64,000 nt of DNA from Oryza sativa Japonica Group (taxonomy: Eukaryota; Streptophyta; Magnoliopsida; Poales; Poaceae), in contig NC_089037.1 of assembly GCF_034140825.1 (NCBI RefSeq), positions 7,886,001 to 7,950,000 on the forward strand, in the 5' to 3' direction. The notes under the pieces are model-generated. The model was not told the origin of the DNA. It made no database searches and saw nothing but the letters and a program-made list of their open reading frames with translations. Below, piece after piece: positions 10,747 through 23,120 of the stretch. Made by a program: the position numbers and the translations under genes. The first letter of the stretch is position 1. Each line of letters opens with the position of its first letter.

Positions 10747-11947
10747 GTAATATATCTAAATTACTTTTAGATTTCACTAAATTACTTCTTATAGATATAT
10801 AAAATTAAATTTAATAAAGTCTAAAAGTTATTTAAATATATTATAAAAAGTAACTTAAAATAAAAGGATTTTAAAAGGAAAGTAATTTTGTCATGATATT
10901 AGAAGTAAATCCGTTGTAGGGTTAAAAACATGACTATCTATAAATTAAATTAATCAGCAAAAATGATGGAATTGATTAAAAACAACAATAAAAGTAATCA
11001 CCTTATAGCAGTATGAATGTACGGGAAGTAATTTAATCAAATTTAAAAGTAATGTATGTATACGATAAAAGTACGTATATAATAAAAGTGATTTACAAAT
11101 ATAAATATTTTTTCCATCATAATATAATTATGTAAGATCTTATTGTACAGATTTAATTGCAACGAATATAACGGTGCAATAAAATCATAGATAGAAAATT
11201 TTATTTGAAATTTACATCGGTAACGAGGATGCCATTATTTAAGAGAATTTTATTTGAAACTTAGATGGGTAATGAGGATACAGTAAGAAGTAAGAAGGGT
11301 AACGATGTTTTTTTGGTAAAAATGATGGTAGCTGGTTACACTATACTTTTTTTTTGGGTAAAAATGGTCACTGGTTAGCACTGGTGCAACTCGCGCCCTC
11401 AATTAATTATTAATTACTCCCTCCTGTTCCGCACCGCAAATTGTAATTATTAATTACTTAATTTTTTTTAATAAAATAAATGGTCAAACACGTACTAAAA
11501 AGTCGTACTAAAAAGTTAACGGTGTCAAACATTTTGAAACGAAGGTATGTTCTAATAAGCTTTCCTGTTTCGCACCGCAAATAGTCTTCCCTTGCCATCA
11601 AACGAACAAAAACAAAGCCCTAGATAGCGTAACGCAGTTTATTCCCTAAACAGCTACCTTCGTGAAACACAACCATACATGCCTCCGGGTGCATCAGCGT
11701 CAGCTGGCAGCCAGGGCAACCTTAGCAAAGAAGCGGGTGCCGCTGTCAGATCCAAACATGGTGTTGAACTTTGCTTATAACGTTTAATATAATCATTTGT
11801 GTTCCTTCAAATCACGCTTGCGCCACGCAACATCAAAATTAAGCGTTTTGTGGGAGCATGTCCACCCACATCTGACCGTGGGGAATTATTGCTCAAACCC
11901 TCACAATCTTCACAAAATTTACGGAAACGAAGTGGTTCTATTCCCAT

Positions 11948-14900
11948 CTAGTAGGGCTCCACTGGTGCACGGAATTTGGCTCCGGCATAGACGGCAGCAG
12001 CACCAAGCTCCTCCTCGATCCTAAGAAGCTGCTCCAATTTAAAGAGGGGAAATATGAGTTAGTTAGATGCACCAAAACCTCAAAAATTAAAAGTGTCGTT
12101 AGCCAACACCAGGCAAGTTTACACAAACGCACTGAAATCAACATGTACAAAGTATAGCAGCAGAACTAGTGTAATTTTGCACATCAACCAACAGTACAGA
12201 AGTATAGCAAAAGAGGGTTGAACATATTCTTGCCTGGTTGTACTTGGCAAGGCGCTCAGATCTGCAAGGAGCTCCAGTCTTGATCTGGCCCTGTTTCATG
12301 ACAAAACATTGATGCATTTCCAAGTTATCATCACCATTAAGAGCGGATCTCACAAGCTCTTTCAAAAGATAAGCGGCCTATATTTGTTGAAGCACACTAA
12401 AGAAGGCACGCAAAGTATATACCGTGGATAAACCAACTGCCAGATCAGCAATGAATGTATCCTCAGTTTCACCACTGCAACCAAATCAAGGAAATTAAAT
12501 ATTGAAGTCAGGAAAGAAGGTAGGACATACAAGACGCAGAACAGTAAATAAAAAAAACAGCATATGCATACCTCCTGTGACTGGTCATCACACCCCAGCC
12601 AGCACGTTTTGACATCTTGACAGCCTCAATGCTCTCAGTAACAGATCCAATTTGGTTAACCTAAACCATATAAACAGGTCACAAGATTATTACGCTGGCA
12701 AACCGATATGGCTAATTTGAATACAACCTTAAACAGTATGTACCTTAAGGAGAAGAGCATTGCAGGCCTTGTCCTTAATTGCCTTGGCTACCCTCTGCAA
12801 GTCAAATTGGTTTGAATATTGAAGCCAACAAGGAAACTGAAAAAAGCAGTATATAAGTCATATGATTAGCAAGTAACATACAGTTGGGTTGGTGACAAGG
12901 AGATCATCTCCAACAATCTGCACTTGATCTCCAATTTCTTCGGTCATCTTAGCATAGTGAACCCAGTCATCCTGATCAAATGGGTCTTCGATCGAGACAA
13001 TTGGGTATTCACTAACAAATGACTTGTACACATTCTTCAGGCTATCTCCAGATATCTTCTGGGAACCATCATTGTTCTAAACAAGGAAACAAGCATCATA
13101 AATGGGGGCATTAAAACTTCAAAAAATTTCAAGGGGAAAAAACTGACATTTACCTCTTCCTTGAAGTTAAGATCATAGGTTTGGTCCTCAGTGTAGAACT
13201 CTGAAGCAGCAACATCCATCCCAATGACAACCTGGCATATCAGTACAAATAACATTCCATACCAAATGTCAGAAATTGAAGTGCCTTAGCCCATAACCAT
13301 CAAATTAATTTAGCCAGTTGTATGCTCAACAAACCTTGCCAGTGTATCCAGCCTTTTCAATTGCAGTCTTCAAAAGCTCAAGGCCCTCCTTGTTTTCCTA
13401 CAATTCCATAGATGGCAAATATATAAATTCAGAATTGACTACTAGCTAATATCTAATATTTTATAACAGCAGATTGGACAATGCGATTCCTTACTTACAC
13501 AGTTCAAAATTCAATATGATATAGAGATGCTCTTGTATATCCAAAATAATAGTATGAAACAAATAGGACAAAACTCTTAACAAACTTTTATGGTACTGAA
13601 ATATAGTTTCTGAGCTCACATTTTGAAGAGACTGCAACTAGGTTGCAAACCGAAACAACATATAAATTAAAGCAAGAAAAAAAGATAAATATGCTTTGGA
13701 GTGTTGGAGGGAAAATATAACAGGTAATACGTGTAAAAGAATTTGAAAGTACATATGACAGACATGTGCAAACAAACAAACAACAACCTGAATGTTTGGA
13801 GCAAAACCACCTTCATCACCAACATTAGTAGCATCTTGCCCATACTTCTTCTTGATAACAGACTGTAGAACATGAGATATATTGAGTGTTAATTTTTGCA
13901 CAACAATCCAGTTCCTTAAAGAAATGTCAAGAAAGTGACCTTTAAGTTATGGTATACTTCAACACCCATCTTCATAGCCTCCTTGAAAGATGAAGCACCA
14001 GTAGGGAGGATCATGAACTCCTGTACAGAATTTCAAACATAAACTACAATCTCTGGAAAAATCACTAGAGAAGAATTATTATATGTGCATTTTTGTTGAG
14101 GCATTGCCTGCATAGCTAGCTTGTTTCCAGCATGTGATCCACCATTGATGACATTGAAAGCAGGCACAGGCAAAACAAGTTGCTTGTTACCAGCAAGGTT
14201 AGCAATGTGCTGCAATATAGAAGGCACGTAATGGTATAAGAAAACTGGTTAGTGGAAAGAACAAACTGTGTGCATTCAAATATAAAAATATAAAACGAGT
14301 TCTCCCATACTTGATACAACGGAATTTTCTTGATAATAGCTCCGGCTTTGCATAGAGCAAGTGAGACAGCCAGGATAGCATTAGCACCAAGCTGAATTTC
14401 AAAAAATTATAGTCAGATAGCAGTTAGCACTATTAAATGAGTGCAGTGTCATGCAGCGCTACAACATAACACAACATCCACAACAATTCTGCAGTACCTT
14501 TTGCTTGCACCAGCCCCACTCGTTTTTGGTTCCATCCAGTTGCTGAACCATGAAGTTGTCAATGACAGTCTGTTCTGTAGGGTCCTGCAAAGCCAACAGA
14601 ATATGTAAACATACATGAATTTAATACTGTAATATGCACAGAAATATGGTAGGGAACACATACCTTGCCAATCAATGCTGGTCCAATAATAGAGTTCACA
14701 TTGTCAACAGCCTGTTGAAATAACAAACGGCATGTAAAGATGAAGGCAGACATCCATAGAAATGTTAAAAATTTAAAAGATCGCACAACGCATGATGCAA
14801 GAGGGGGGGCTAAGTAAAGTAGGTCATACAATTGCACTTGCACACAATGACTATCTCAGAGTAGTTGGAATGAAATACAAAATATTAATAGCACTTTCTG

Positions 14901-16304
14901 TCATTCAGACCAAAACATTCAGAAAGAGACAGCTCTAAGAATAATGAATGTTGAATATATTAGCTGGTGAAATGAAAGTGAAACTTGCTTGTGCAACGCT
15001 ACATATAGAAAACATCTAAGGTGATCATTCCACAATCTTTATTAGTATAGACTATAGAATATACAAGGCCTGCATTGTGAGTGCATAGCTGCATAAGCAA
15101 TTAAATAATCATCCGTGCTAGTTGTAAAGAACCACAAAAATGCAGCACAAATGAAAAAACAATAACAATATGTTAGGCACAGATGACAACACGGAAGTAG
15201 TGGATACAAAAAGTCACAAAGCTATCAAAGATAGTATAGATTAATTGCAGAAAACAGCTAACCGAAATCTTCTGACAGGAATGTGTTAAAGGACAAACCT
15301 TGAGGACACCCTTTCCCAAGTAATCAGAGCCACCATCCCTCAATTCCAAAGCTTCATATACACCTATAGTGTAGCAGAAAATAGCATCAGTTCACTTTCT
15401 AACTAATAAAATTGTCACCCGAAGCTTTCCATATAGTTGATATAAGCTGAAAAGGACTATCAAAAACTAAGTTGGTTCAATTAACCAGATGCATCAAGGC
15501 TAGAACCACAGTAGGGAAAAGAAGTTGCTGATAAACAAACAACTCACCAGTAGATGCACCGCTAGGCACAGCAGCCCTCGCAAATGTTCCATCCGAGCAG
15601 CAAATATCAACCTGGCAACACAAGCATCATATTTTAGTAAGACCATTTAGTTGCCAAAACCATTCAAAACTATTGATTTAGTCCAATAAAACAAACGAAT
15701 TCTGTAACAACTGTATGCTCATATCATGAAATCCTGGAACAAAAGCACCAAGCAACACGATATCTAACAGTGGCAATATGTTCAAAGCAACCATCTGTTG
15801 CAGATATAGCGCAAATTCCAAAATCAAAGCGCAGTTCGACGTGCAACTAATCTCTAGGTACACAGCAGTAGATTGGATCGAGTAGGGATCGAGCATAACT
15901 CAAAGCCAAAGCCGACTGAGCCGACAGAAATAAACCGATCAGAGCCCAATCCACCCTTCGCATGGCCAAATCGGAGCAGGGGGCATCAACATTTACAATT
16001 CACAAACCACACAATTCAGGACTCTAAGCCGGTTAGCCACATCGCACACAGTGATTAAACAAACCCTACTACGGGAACTCCAATCCGAACCGCTCTAACC
16101 AACAGACCAAGATCGCGGAAACTCCAATCCGAACCGCTCTAACCAACAGACCAAGATCGCGGCATCGCGCTAAGAAAGCACCCGATTCAATCGCCGCGAC
16201 GCCCTAGACAGAACGAAACTGGACCCGCGGCGTACCTCGACGGTGGGGTTGCCACGGCTGTCGAAGATCTGGCGGGCCTTCACGCTCTGGATGGTCGCCG
16301 CCAT
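11948..16304 (-). CDS. ENO: Enolase (phosphopyruvate hydratase), cytosolic type
   Basis: Seventeen coding exons join to 445 residues: complement of 16236-16304, 15548-15611, 15299-15363, 14664-14711, 14498-14584, 14311-14391, 14108-14209, 13940-14020, 13788-13862, 13335-13397, 13154-13231, 12882-13076, 12744-12794, 12572-12660, 12423-12474, 12234-12290, 11948-12028. The enzyme interconverts 2-phosphoglycerate and phosphoenolpyruvate in glycolysis. By alignment to the yeast enzyme from memory, active-site residues are present: H164, E173, metal ligands D251, E301 and D328, and lysines K353 and K404. The signature [14 protein letters not shown] spans 350-363. There is no transit peptide ([20 protein letters not shown]), so it is cytosolic. 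The length is the family norm within one residue. Two introns use GC donors: the intron at 14021-14107 (CAG|GCAATG) and the last intron at 12029-12233 (CAG|GCAAGA). The frame is intact throughout. Confidence 0.98.
16076..16162. repeat. Tandem duplication of about 44 bp in enolase intron 1
   Basis: AACTCCAATCCGAACCGCTC and the following 23 bases occur at 16076 and again at 16120, adjacent, with no differences in the shared 43 bases. It lies about 75 bases inside the first enolase intron from the donor. Confidence 0.9.
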
Positions 16305-16411
16305 GGCCTGGATCGGATGGATCTTAGATCGGGGAAGGGGATGGACTTGGAGAGGAAGGCAGTGACGAACAGAGGATATAGGAATTTTCTGAGGTTTTGA
16401 GAACAGCGTCG

Positions 16412-16422
16412 CCTTTTTATGG
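16412..16422 (-). promoter_or_regulatory. TATA-like box of enolase
   Basis: The reverse strand reads GCCCATAAAAAGGCG about 110 bp upstream of the enolase start codon, a fair plant TATA variant at a position that leaves a 5' UTR of about 75-80 bases. Confidence 0.45.
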
Positions 16423-16589
16423 GCAGCGTGTGCGTGGCTTTCGGCGGAGGAAGTGAGGGCCCACCCGATAACCGAAGAAGTGGCATCGCCGTCCTGCGGA
16501 GAGCATATTCGCCCGCGCCGCGGGGACTGCAACGCCGCAATTGCCGGGCCGTTGGTGTGGTGGCCCGTTTGTGGTGGCGTCGTTGCATG

Positions 16590-16835
16590 CGTATCTCCTT
16601 GGGAATAAGTTCACCTTTCATCGCTCAACTTTATGCTGAATCAGTATGACATCCCTAATCCCTAATACCAGAAATCTTCACTCTTCAAATCTTCATCCCT
16701 AATCATACTGCTGTGAGAACCACACGGTTTTGTATAGTTTATGGGTGAAGATTTCTGGTATTGAAGATTAGGGATGTCATACAAACTCGACGTAAAGTTG
16801 AGGGATGATATCTGAACTTATTCCTATCTCCTTGC
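16590..16835. mobile_element. Foldback element upstream of enolase
   Basis: About 85 bases at 16590-16675 (CTCCTTGGGAATAAGTTCAC ... CCAGAAATCTTCAC) recur as an imperfect reverse complement at 16746-16834 (GTGAAGATTTCTGGTATTGA ... CTATCTCCTTG), with a 70-bp spacer. It is a long-stem MITE-like hairpin about 170 bp upstream of the enolase TATA box. Confidence 0.7.
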
Positions 16836-17614
16836 AGCTGGTAGTCCAGCCCACGGGGAACCGCCGCAGCAGGGCCGCAGCTTCACATCTTGGGCTGTAT
16901 TACTGTTCGTTCGTGTCGATGAATGCCAATCTGGGGTCACTATACGTGATGTTGCAAGTTAAGTTTTTTCTTTTGGTACTTCGAAATTTGAATCACGTCG
17001 AATATTTATCTGATCTTGGTAAGATTGGAGTACACAGATGGGAAGCACACACATGTCACTGCATCGAGTGAGAAAACCCGAGGATCTGCTACTGATATCT
17101 CCTGGACTCCTGCCATTTGCTTGGCTGTTTCTTTGCAACCTCCTCCGAATTCCAATCCTTCTGAAACGGAGAAAAACATGGCCGCTCAGTCGAGCATAGA
17201 GACGCTTCCATCTCTTAGCTTGAGCACACTTGTGGATTCAAAAAAGCATAAGGATCTGCACCGTTTTTTCACAGGTTCCACTGAAACGGGTTTTCCAAGT
17301 CTATAGTTGTCAAAATATGCATATCCAACCTGCATATGGTGCACACTGCACTGTTGGTACTTGGACGGATCGATATCTCCTCGTGCTTGGAGATGTTCAA
17401 ATGTGTATCATCGAATTCAGATTTCAGGTGTCTAGTTGCTTAATAACATCACGGAGCAGTATTTTGTTTTACCTGTCGGTAGTCTATGGGCTATGGCAGT
17501 CTGCATTCCTGAATAATGCTCATACAGATATGAAGCTGCTCTGAATTTGGAACATTTTTTTCTGCATGTTTCTACCGCAAGCAAGAAATTAAACAGCCTG
17601 CATTCCTGAATAAA

Positions 17615-17754
17615 GGCTGTGTTTAGATCTAAAGTTTAGATCCAAACTTCAGTTCTTTTCCATCACATCAACCTGTTATACATACACAATTTTTCAGTCT
17701 CATCATCTTTAATTTCAACCAAAATTCAAACTTTGCGCTGAACTAACCACAGCC
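17615..17754. mobile_element. Short GGCTGTGTTTAG-type MITE
   Basis: The ends GGCTGTGTTTAGATCTAAAG and CTGAACTAACCACAGCC are inverted. The interior has TTTTCCATCACATCAACCTG. The same family lies in the other orientation at 34904-35038. Confidence 0.7.
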
Positions 17755-18107
17755 AAAGACAGACTGTGGCACTGTGCTGAACTCCAAGACATGGCCGTGG
17801 TTTCACCACCTCTTCGCTTCTTTCAGACGCAGGGTCACAATCCAATCGGTGTTGAAATCCAAAATCAAAGGGTGCTTGTTTTTTAAAAGGAAAAACGTCG
17901 AGAACTGGGGGTTGATGGTACATCTCAGTATCGTGCAAACACTGTAAAACTGTTCCTACTGTGATCGGCACAGCTTGGGCCCGACCAAGCTCTCGCAGAT
18001 GATCCGAACTTTGACATCGTAGCAGGTACTCCTCCAATGGCTCCAATCCTCCGGCCTCTGGTGTCAGCGCGCACGTACCAACATGACGTGATAAAATGCA
18101 CTGTGAT

Positions 18108-18440
18108 AGGGGTGTTTATATCGGAGTGAAAAATTTTGACGTGTCACGTCGGATATACGGACACATATGTAAAGTATTAAACATAGTCTAATAACAAAAC
18201 AAATTTTAGATTCCGCCTGTAAACTGTGAGACAAATTTATTAAGCATGATTAATCCGTTATTAGCAAATATTTACTGTAGCATCACATTGTCAAATCATA
18301 GAGCAATTAGGTTTAAAAGATTCATCTCACAAATTAGTCGCAGTCTGTACAATTAGTTATTTTTTTAGCCTATACTTAATACTTTATGCAGATATTGAAA
18401 CGTTCGATCTGACACGATGAAAATTTTTGGGGTGGGATCA
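18108..18440. mobile_element. High-copy foldback MITE
   Basis: Its left part, AGGGGTGTTTATATCGGAGT then GACGTGTCACGTCGGATATA, mirrors TCTGACACGATGAAAATTTT at the right. The interior ACTGTAGCATCACATTGTCA and AGATTCATCTCACAAATTAG matches the family at 8117. The ends are approximate. Confidence 0.65.
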
Positions 18441-18872
18441 TATTTCCTTCGTAAAGTAGTTGACCCACATTTCTTTTAGTACGAGTATTAACACTCTTCC
18501 ATCAGCTTTCATTGACCTTGGCAGCTATAATCATTTCGCGAGCTTGAGACATGTAGGCCTGGCCTAAGCAACGTCGTCAAAAGAGCAATCCGTGCACCCT
18601 GTACTTAGAGAAAAAGACGATGGCATGCACACCTGGACACTGATGGAGTAGTCGAGTAGATGTGAACGATCATGTGATCGACTTGTGAGGGTTGCACAGT
18701 GCCCGTCTCCACGCGAGTTGGAATCGGAGAACGGAGGTCCACCACTCCACCAAAAGCTCACTTGCCTTTTGGACTTCACCGGGGTATGCGTGCGCTGCGG
18801 CACAGGACGCTGCTGGTGTCGGAGAGGGAGCGCTAGCGATTTGGACCGGCGCGAGCGAGAGGGAGCGCGGGG

Positions 18873-19010
18873 CCGCACGGAAGTTTTACAATTTACACAC
18901 GCGCCCAGGCGGCCGCACTGGCGAGTCCACTGCCTACATTGTCACCACGCACGCATGCACGTAAACGCAGGCGCTCGCAAACCGCACGGAAGTTTTACAA
19001 TTTACACACG
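18873..19010. repeat. Direct repeat, 29 bp, spaced 109 bp
   Basis: CCGCACGGAAGTTTTACAAT plus nine further bases occurs at 18873-18901 and 18982-19010 in a GC-rich stretch with no recognised gene. Confidence 0.9.
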
Positions 19011-19650
19011 GGGCTCGTACGTGTACCGTGCGCCCGTTCGCTCGGCTGGCTAGGCGGCTAGTATAGCTGCGTTTGTTTGCTGACAGTGCGTGTACGTTGC
19101 CTGCAGCTCTCCCTCTCCATCCAAGCGCTGGGCACACAGTATAACGGCAACAACGGCAGGCGGCGCCACAGCGTACGTATGGCGAAGTCGTCGCGTTTGT
19201 CCGCGTCTCGGCCTCTGCCCACCCGGAGACCACTACCTGCTAGCTTTGGCGGTGTGGCCAGTGGACAGTGGTCCTCCACGAACGAGCCAGCGAAGCTAAG
19301 AACCTTGCTTGCTTTGCGTAGTTAATGGTAAGTGAAATCATGTGGGGGAATGGGGATGTGCGTCCCGCGGCATGTGGTCTCAATTCTCATCGATCTGTAT
19401 CCGGTGGTGGAGACATCCTGCTGTTAACCGGGACAACTTCGACTTTTCGAGGGGGATACTACTACTGTAGCGGTAGATTTGGGTTAGGCCGGAGTTTTTC
19501 CCAATTGTGAATTGTGATCTTGGTCGCTTGCCCCAACAAAATTTTCACGGAGAAAAATACAGATGCAATCATGCAAATATCCAGTTCTTTAAACTCTGCT
19601 GATCTGATTCAAACCTACTGGCCTGGCTCAGTGGTATAACTCACAACATT

Positions 19651-20488
19651 CACTGTTACAGAAAAACACATACAAGTCGGCACTATAGGTATTACAAGTT
19701 TAGAACAGTTAAAACCAACACATATAATGTTTTACTCGTCTCCATAGGTTAAAAAAAATATGTAACCGATACTTTTGAACAACTATATGTGTCGGTTCTT
19801 GAGAAAAAACGATATAGGTATCGGCACCTATTATATATTATAGGCGTTGGGTTAATTAAAAAATCAATACTTATAAAATATTATAAGTGCCGGTTTTTTT
19901 AAAGGCAACCTATAAATCGAGCCGAGCCGCATGGGGGAGGGAGAGAGCCATGTTGTTCTTATCCGTTCGCTCTCTCTCGCGCTTCACCCGTCCTTATCTC
20001 CTTCAGTCCTTCTCCTCCTCCCTCCCCCTCTCCCACCTCTCTCTCCTCTCTCTCATGGTGGCACGGTAGTGGCGCCCTTTCGTCAGCTCCTCACGCGCTA
20101 ATACAACGGGCTCCTTCTCCAACCTCAAGGTGGCCATTGCGAGCTTTAGGAGTCCATATCCGGTCGCCACGAGCTCGGGGCGGCCTCCTCCTCACGACGC
20201 ACACGGTGGTGGCAGTGTGCCTTCCCTTTGGCGGTGGTCCTCCCATCGCACCCTTCTCCAACCTCGGTCTTTTGTGATGAATTTTTCTGTGTAATTTAGA
20301 TTTGCGATGAATTTTCTAAGAGATTTTGTGATTCAATCTTGGTATAAAATTCTTTGCTCGAAGCTTCGCATCGAGCAGCTTTTTTTATTATTATTCGGAC
20401 ATTTTTAGAACCGATACTTTTTATTTTTCTTATCCGTGCCTTCTTATAGGTGTCCGTTGGGAAAAATGGCATCTATGCCGTCTTTTAT
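19651..20488 (+). mobile_element. Possible non-autonomous CACTA-like element or fragment
   Basis: CACTGTTACAGAAAAACACA at 19651 has the form of a CACTA terminus. It is followed by recurring subterminal-like words (GGTATCGGCACC, AACCGATACTTTT, ATAGGTGTCCGTTGG) near both sides of a GC-rich core. The expected mirrored CAGTG right end was not found, so the right limit is a guess and the element may be truncated. Confidence 0.35.
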
Positions 20489-21570
20489 TCCAACCAGCTA
20501 TCGCAACCGCAGTCCAGGTCCACACAACTCGCGTACGCTCGATGTGTGGTAACGGTGGCCCTCGCTTCAGAGCGATCTCCCAGAATGCCAGTGGACTGAC
20601 GGCACATTGAAGCCCCTCTTCCTATTTTCCTATTTTTGGCACGGTCGAACTTGCGTCCTTTTGGCCGCCCTACACACTTAACTCCGGTGGTTGGATTACG
20701 ACGATACTCCTGTATACCCGACGTTGATATCACATGGCGGAGTCATGTACGCGGAGCCATGGCGCCGCTGATGCCGCGTCGGCCGACTCTAAATTTCGGA
20801 TCATATCAACACCCAAAAATTCGGATCCAGCCAGCTGCGCACATGCAACCGTGTGTTTGAATTCCGATGATTCGTTAGGATATCGCATGCAGTTGGTCCT
20901 CGAACGGGACCTCGCCTGCTTGCCCATCGGTCTCACTGGCTCACGGCTTCTCCGGCTCGCTTCGCTAGCCTTGGCGGTGGCCGGGGCCGGAACGTTACTG
21001 TAGCTTCAACGACGGACATGAATGCTCTGTACGATCGCTGTGCATGCAAGCTAGGATAATTAAGCAGGCAGAGGCAGGTGTAGGTGCCGGCCGATACTTC
21101 AGCACACTGCACACGTCCCTCCGCTGTCAGTTCCTGTTTTCATGGTATGCAGCAGGGCAGAGCATGCATGAATCATGATGCATATGGTCGAGCCCGAGAA
21201 GACGACGATTAGACTGTCTACAAGTGACCTATAAGGGCACCCAAATCTAAAATGGGTCTTCGATAGGACTATTTCAGCCTCCAACAGAGTACCTATACAG
21301 AAGACCCATTTTGTGTGCTATAAGAAGCATAACCTAAATCTGAGTATTCTCTCTCCTGAAGACCTATTTGCAGTAAAAGTTCTCTTTTAGGTCTTATTGT
21401 TGGAGAAGACCAAAAATAGGTATTGAACTCTTTGACTGTAGCGCTATGCAAACGTGAAATGTGTCTTGTATTTTGGGTTTCATTGTTGGAGATAGCCTTA
21501 GAGCGGAGGCGGTGCATGAAAAACAGATCATTTGCACAACACTTAAAACAAATATGTCTTCTGGAAATAC

Positions 21571-21828
21571 TTAGGGTTGGTTTGGTTTGTGGCCTAAATA
21601 GGCCTTACTAAATTTTGTCAATGCCATATTTTGGCATGACTAATTTTGGTAAGACAAAGTTATGTTTGGATTGAAGCCAAAATAGCTTAAGTTCACTACT
21701 GAAATGACCTATTTTCTTAGGCATGACAAAATTTGGCTTCAAACCAAATAGACACTACACACTATTGAAATTGCTAAATATTGGTAAGCCTAATTTAGAC
21801 CTCAAATCAAATTAGCCCTTAAACAGGT
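21571..21828. mobile_element. Foldback MITE, GGTTTGGTTTG type
   Basis: The left end GGTTGGTTTGGTTTGTGGCC mirrors the right end CTCAAATCAAATTAGCCCT. The interior carries AATTTTGGTAAGACAAAGTT and TTGGCTTCAAACCAAATAGA. It is related in style to the element at 61723-61983. Confidence 0.6.
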
Positions 21829-22469
21829 TATCAAAATTCTGCAACACTTAAACCCGTTTAAAAATATTTATTAAGTTCATTTGTCAACATTTTTAATTGA
21901 TTTCTTATAGATAATCTGTGATCATAATTCACTACGTAATCTAAAACAAATGGGGCTTAAGGATTTCAGTTGCACACATGTTCTATTTTTGCTAGCTATA
22001 GACACAAATGAATGTTCTACATAATTTTCTTCTCTTACATAATTTAGGTTGTAGGTGGACATAATTGCTCCCGGCTATAAAATCCGCTCCCTTGGACTCG
22101 GTTCAAAGGGCCGCATGCGATTGATTGGTGAGGTTTGGCATCAGTGGCGAGAGAAGGAAAGAGGACGCGGATGCGATGTGAGAATGGCATCGGAGATAAG
22201 GGAAAGGAAACGAGAGGACTATGGTAGGTGAACTAGGGGATCGATGCAGTTGGCAACACCGAGCAAAAATGACGGTGTTGAATGAGAGATGTAGCGAAAA
22301 GAAAAAAAATAAGACCTAGAAATAATAGTTGGAATAGGTTAGAATTGTATTTAACAAATCTTTATTTTGTATGATCTCGATTTATGTCTACAAAGTTGCA
22401 TAGGCTAAAGTATATAACATAATTGGTGCCACTTCAAGCCACGATGTACTCACTAGTACAGATCCTTCC

Positions 22470-22855
22470 ATCTGTGACGGCCCATAACAAGACTGGAATT
22501 TGCGGGCCGTCACAAGGAAGTAATCTCAATTGGGCCGAAGTTTCGCCCGATTGAGATATGGTCGCACAGCCATGGTATATCGGCATAAAACTAAAGCCCG
22601 TCACGGATGACACTTATCTGTGACGGGCTATAGTTGAGGCCCGATTGAGATGATGGTTCCATATCTCAATCGGGCCTCAACTATGGCCTGTCACAGATAA
22701 GTGTCATCCGTGACGGGCTCCAACTAGAGACCCGATTGAGATAAGTTTAATGCCCGTCACAGATGACACTCTTTTTGACGGGCTTTTATTAAGGCCCGAT
22801 AGAGATTACTTGTATGCCCGTCACAGTTGATTGTTTTAGGGCCGTTACAGATATT
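22470..22855. repeat. Left subterminal motif array of the CACTA element
   Basis: Many direct and inverted copies of ATCTGTGACGGGC and CCCGATTGAGAT alternate here, with inverted pairs such as TGTGACGGGCTATAGTTGAG against CTCAACTATGGCCTGTCACA. In En/Spm the subterminal repeats are the binding sites of the TNPA protein, so these are the likely counterparts. Confidence 0.85.
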
Positions 22856-22865
22856 TGTTGCACAG

Positions 22866-22873
22866 TATAAATA
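22866..22873 (+). promoter_or_regulatory. TATA box of the CACTA transposase gene
   Basis: CAGTATAAATACCC lies directly after the left subterminal array and about 120 bp before the first ATG (22990-22992), which is followed by a short open stretch and a GTGAGT donor-like site at 23003. Confidence 0.6.
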
Positions 22874-23120
22874 CCCCCCACCACCTACTGTAGTTGTATC
22901 CCACTGTTCACTATTTTGGTGGGAGGCTGTAGGGGGCGATTTTTTGTCTTTTTTCCAAGGAAAACAGAAAATTCCCAAAAGTGATCAAAATGGATCAATC
23001 AAGTGAGTAATATTAATCATTAATTGAGCAATTTCATAACGTCTTACTTTTGCAATACTGATCTTATAAGATGTGCATGTAATTTGTTTTTTTTATTTTG
23101 TAGCAATTGATTGAAGTTGG

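Larger units (their letters stand above)
9137..11947. other. MITE-rich spacer between DUF761-like gene and enolase
   Basis: No gene was recognised. The stretch holds the TATA box of the gene at 8663-9136, two MITEs, three sets of tandem or direct repeats listed separately, and, at about 11400-11600, a worn Stowaway-like fragment (TACTCCCTCCTGTTCCGCAC, with GTTCCGCACCGCAAA repeated as GTTTCGCACCGCAAA about 140 bp on). The last few hundred bases before 11948 should include the enolase 3' UTR. Confidence 0.55.
16423..22450. other. Six-kilobase spacer between enolase and the CACTA element
   Basis: No gene of a family I know was found. It holds foldback elements at 16590-16835, 17615-17754, 18108-18440 and 21571-21828, a CACTA-like end at 19651, and direct repeats at 18873/18982. 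A 96-codon open frame at 17016-17306 is unrecognised and may be chance. About 18650-19330 is GC-rich with overlapping frames on both strands. 21210-21500 looks like a further worn MITE (mirror pieces around TCTCCAACA), but I could not fix its ends. Confidence 0.45.

Noticed and set aside
17016-17306. 96-codon plus-strand frame after the enolase promoter region
   Set aside because: It has no recognisable motif and no clear promoter or splice context. It is left as unrecognised rather than called a gene.
19621-19645. tRNA-like word TGGCTCAGTGGTATAAC
   Set aside because: It resembles a D-arm sequence but has no acceptor stem, anticodon arm or T-arm in register.
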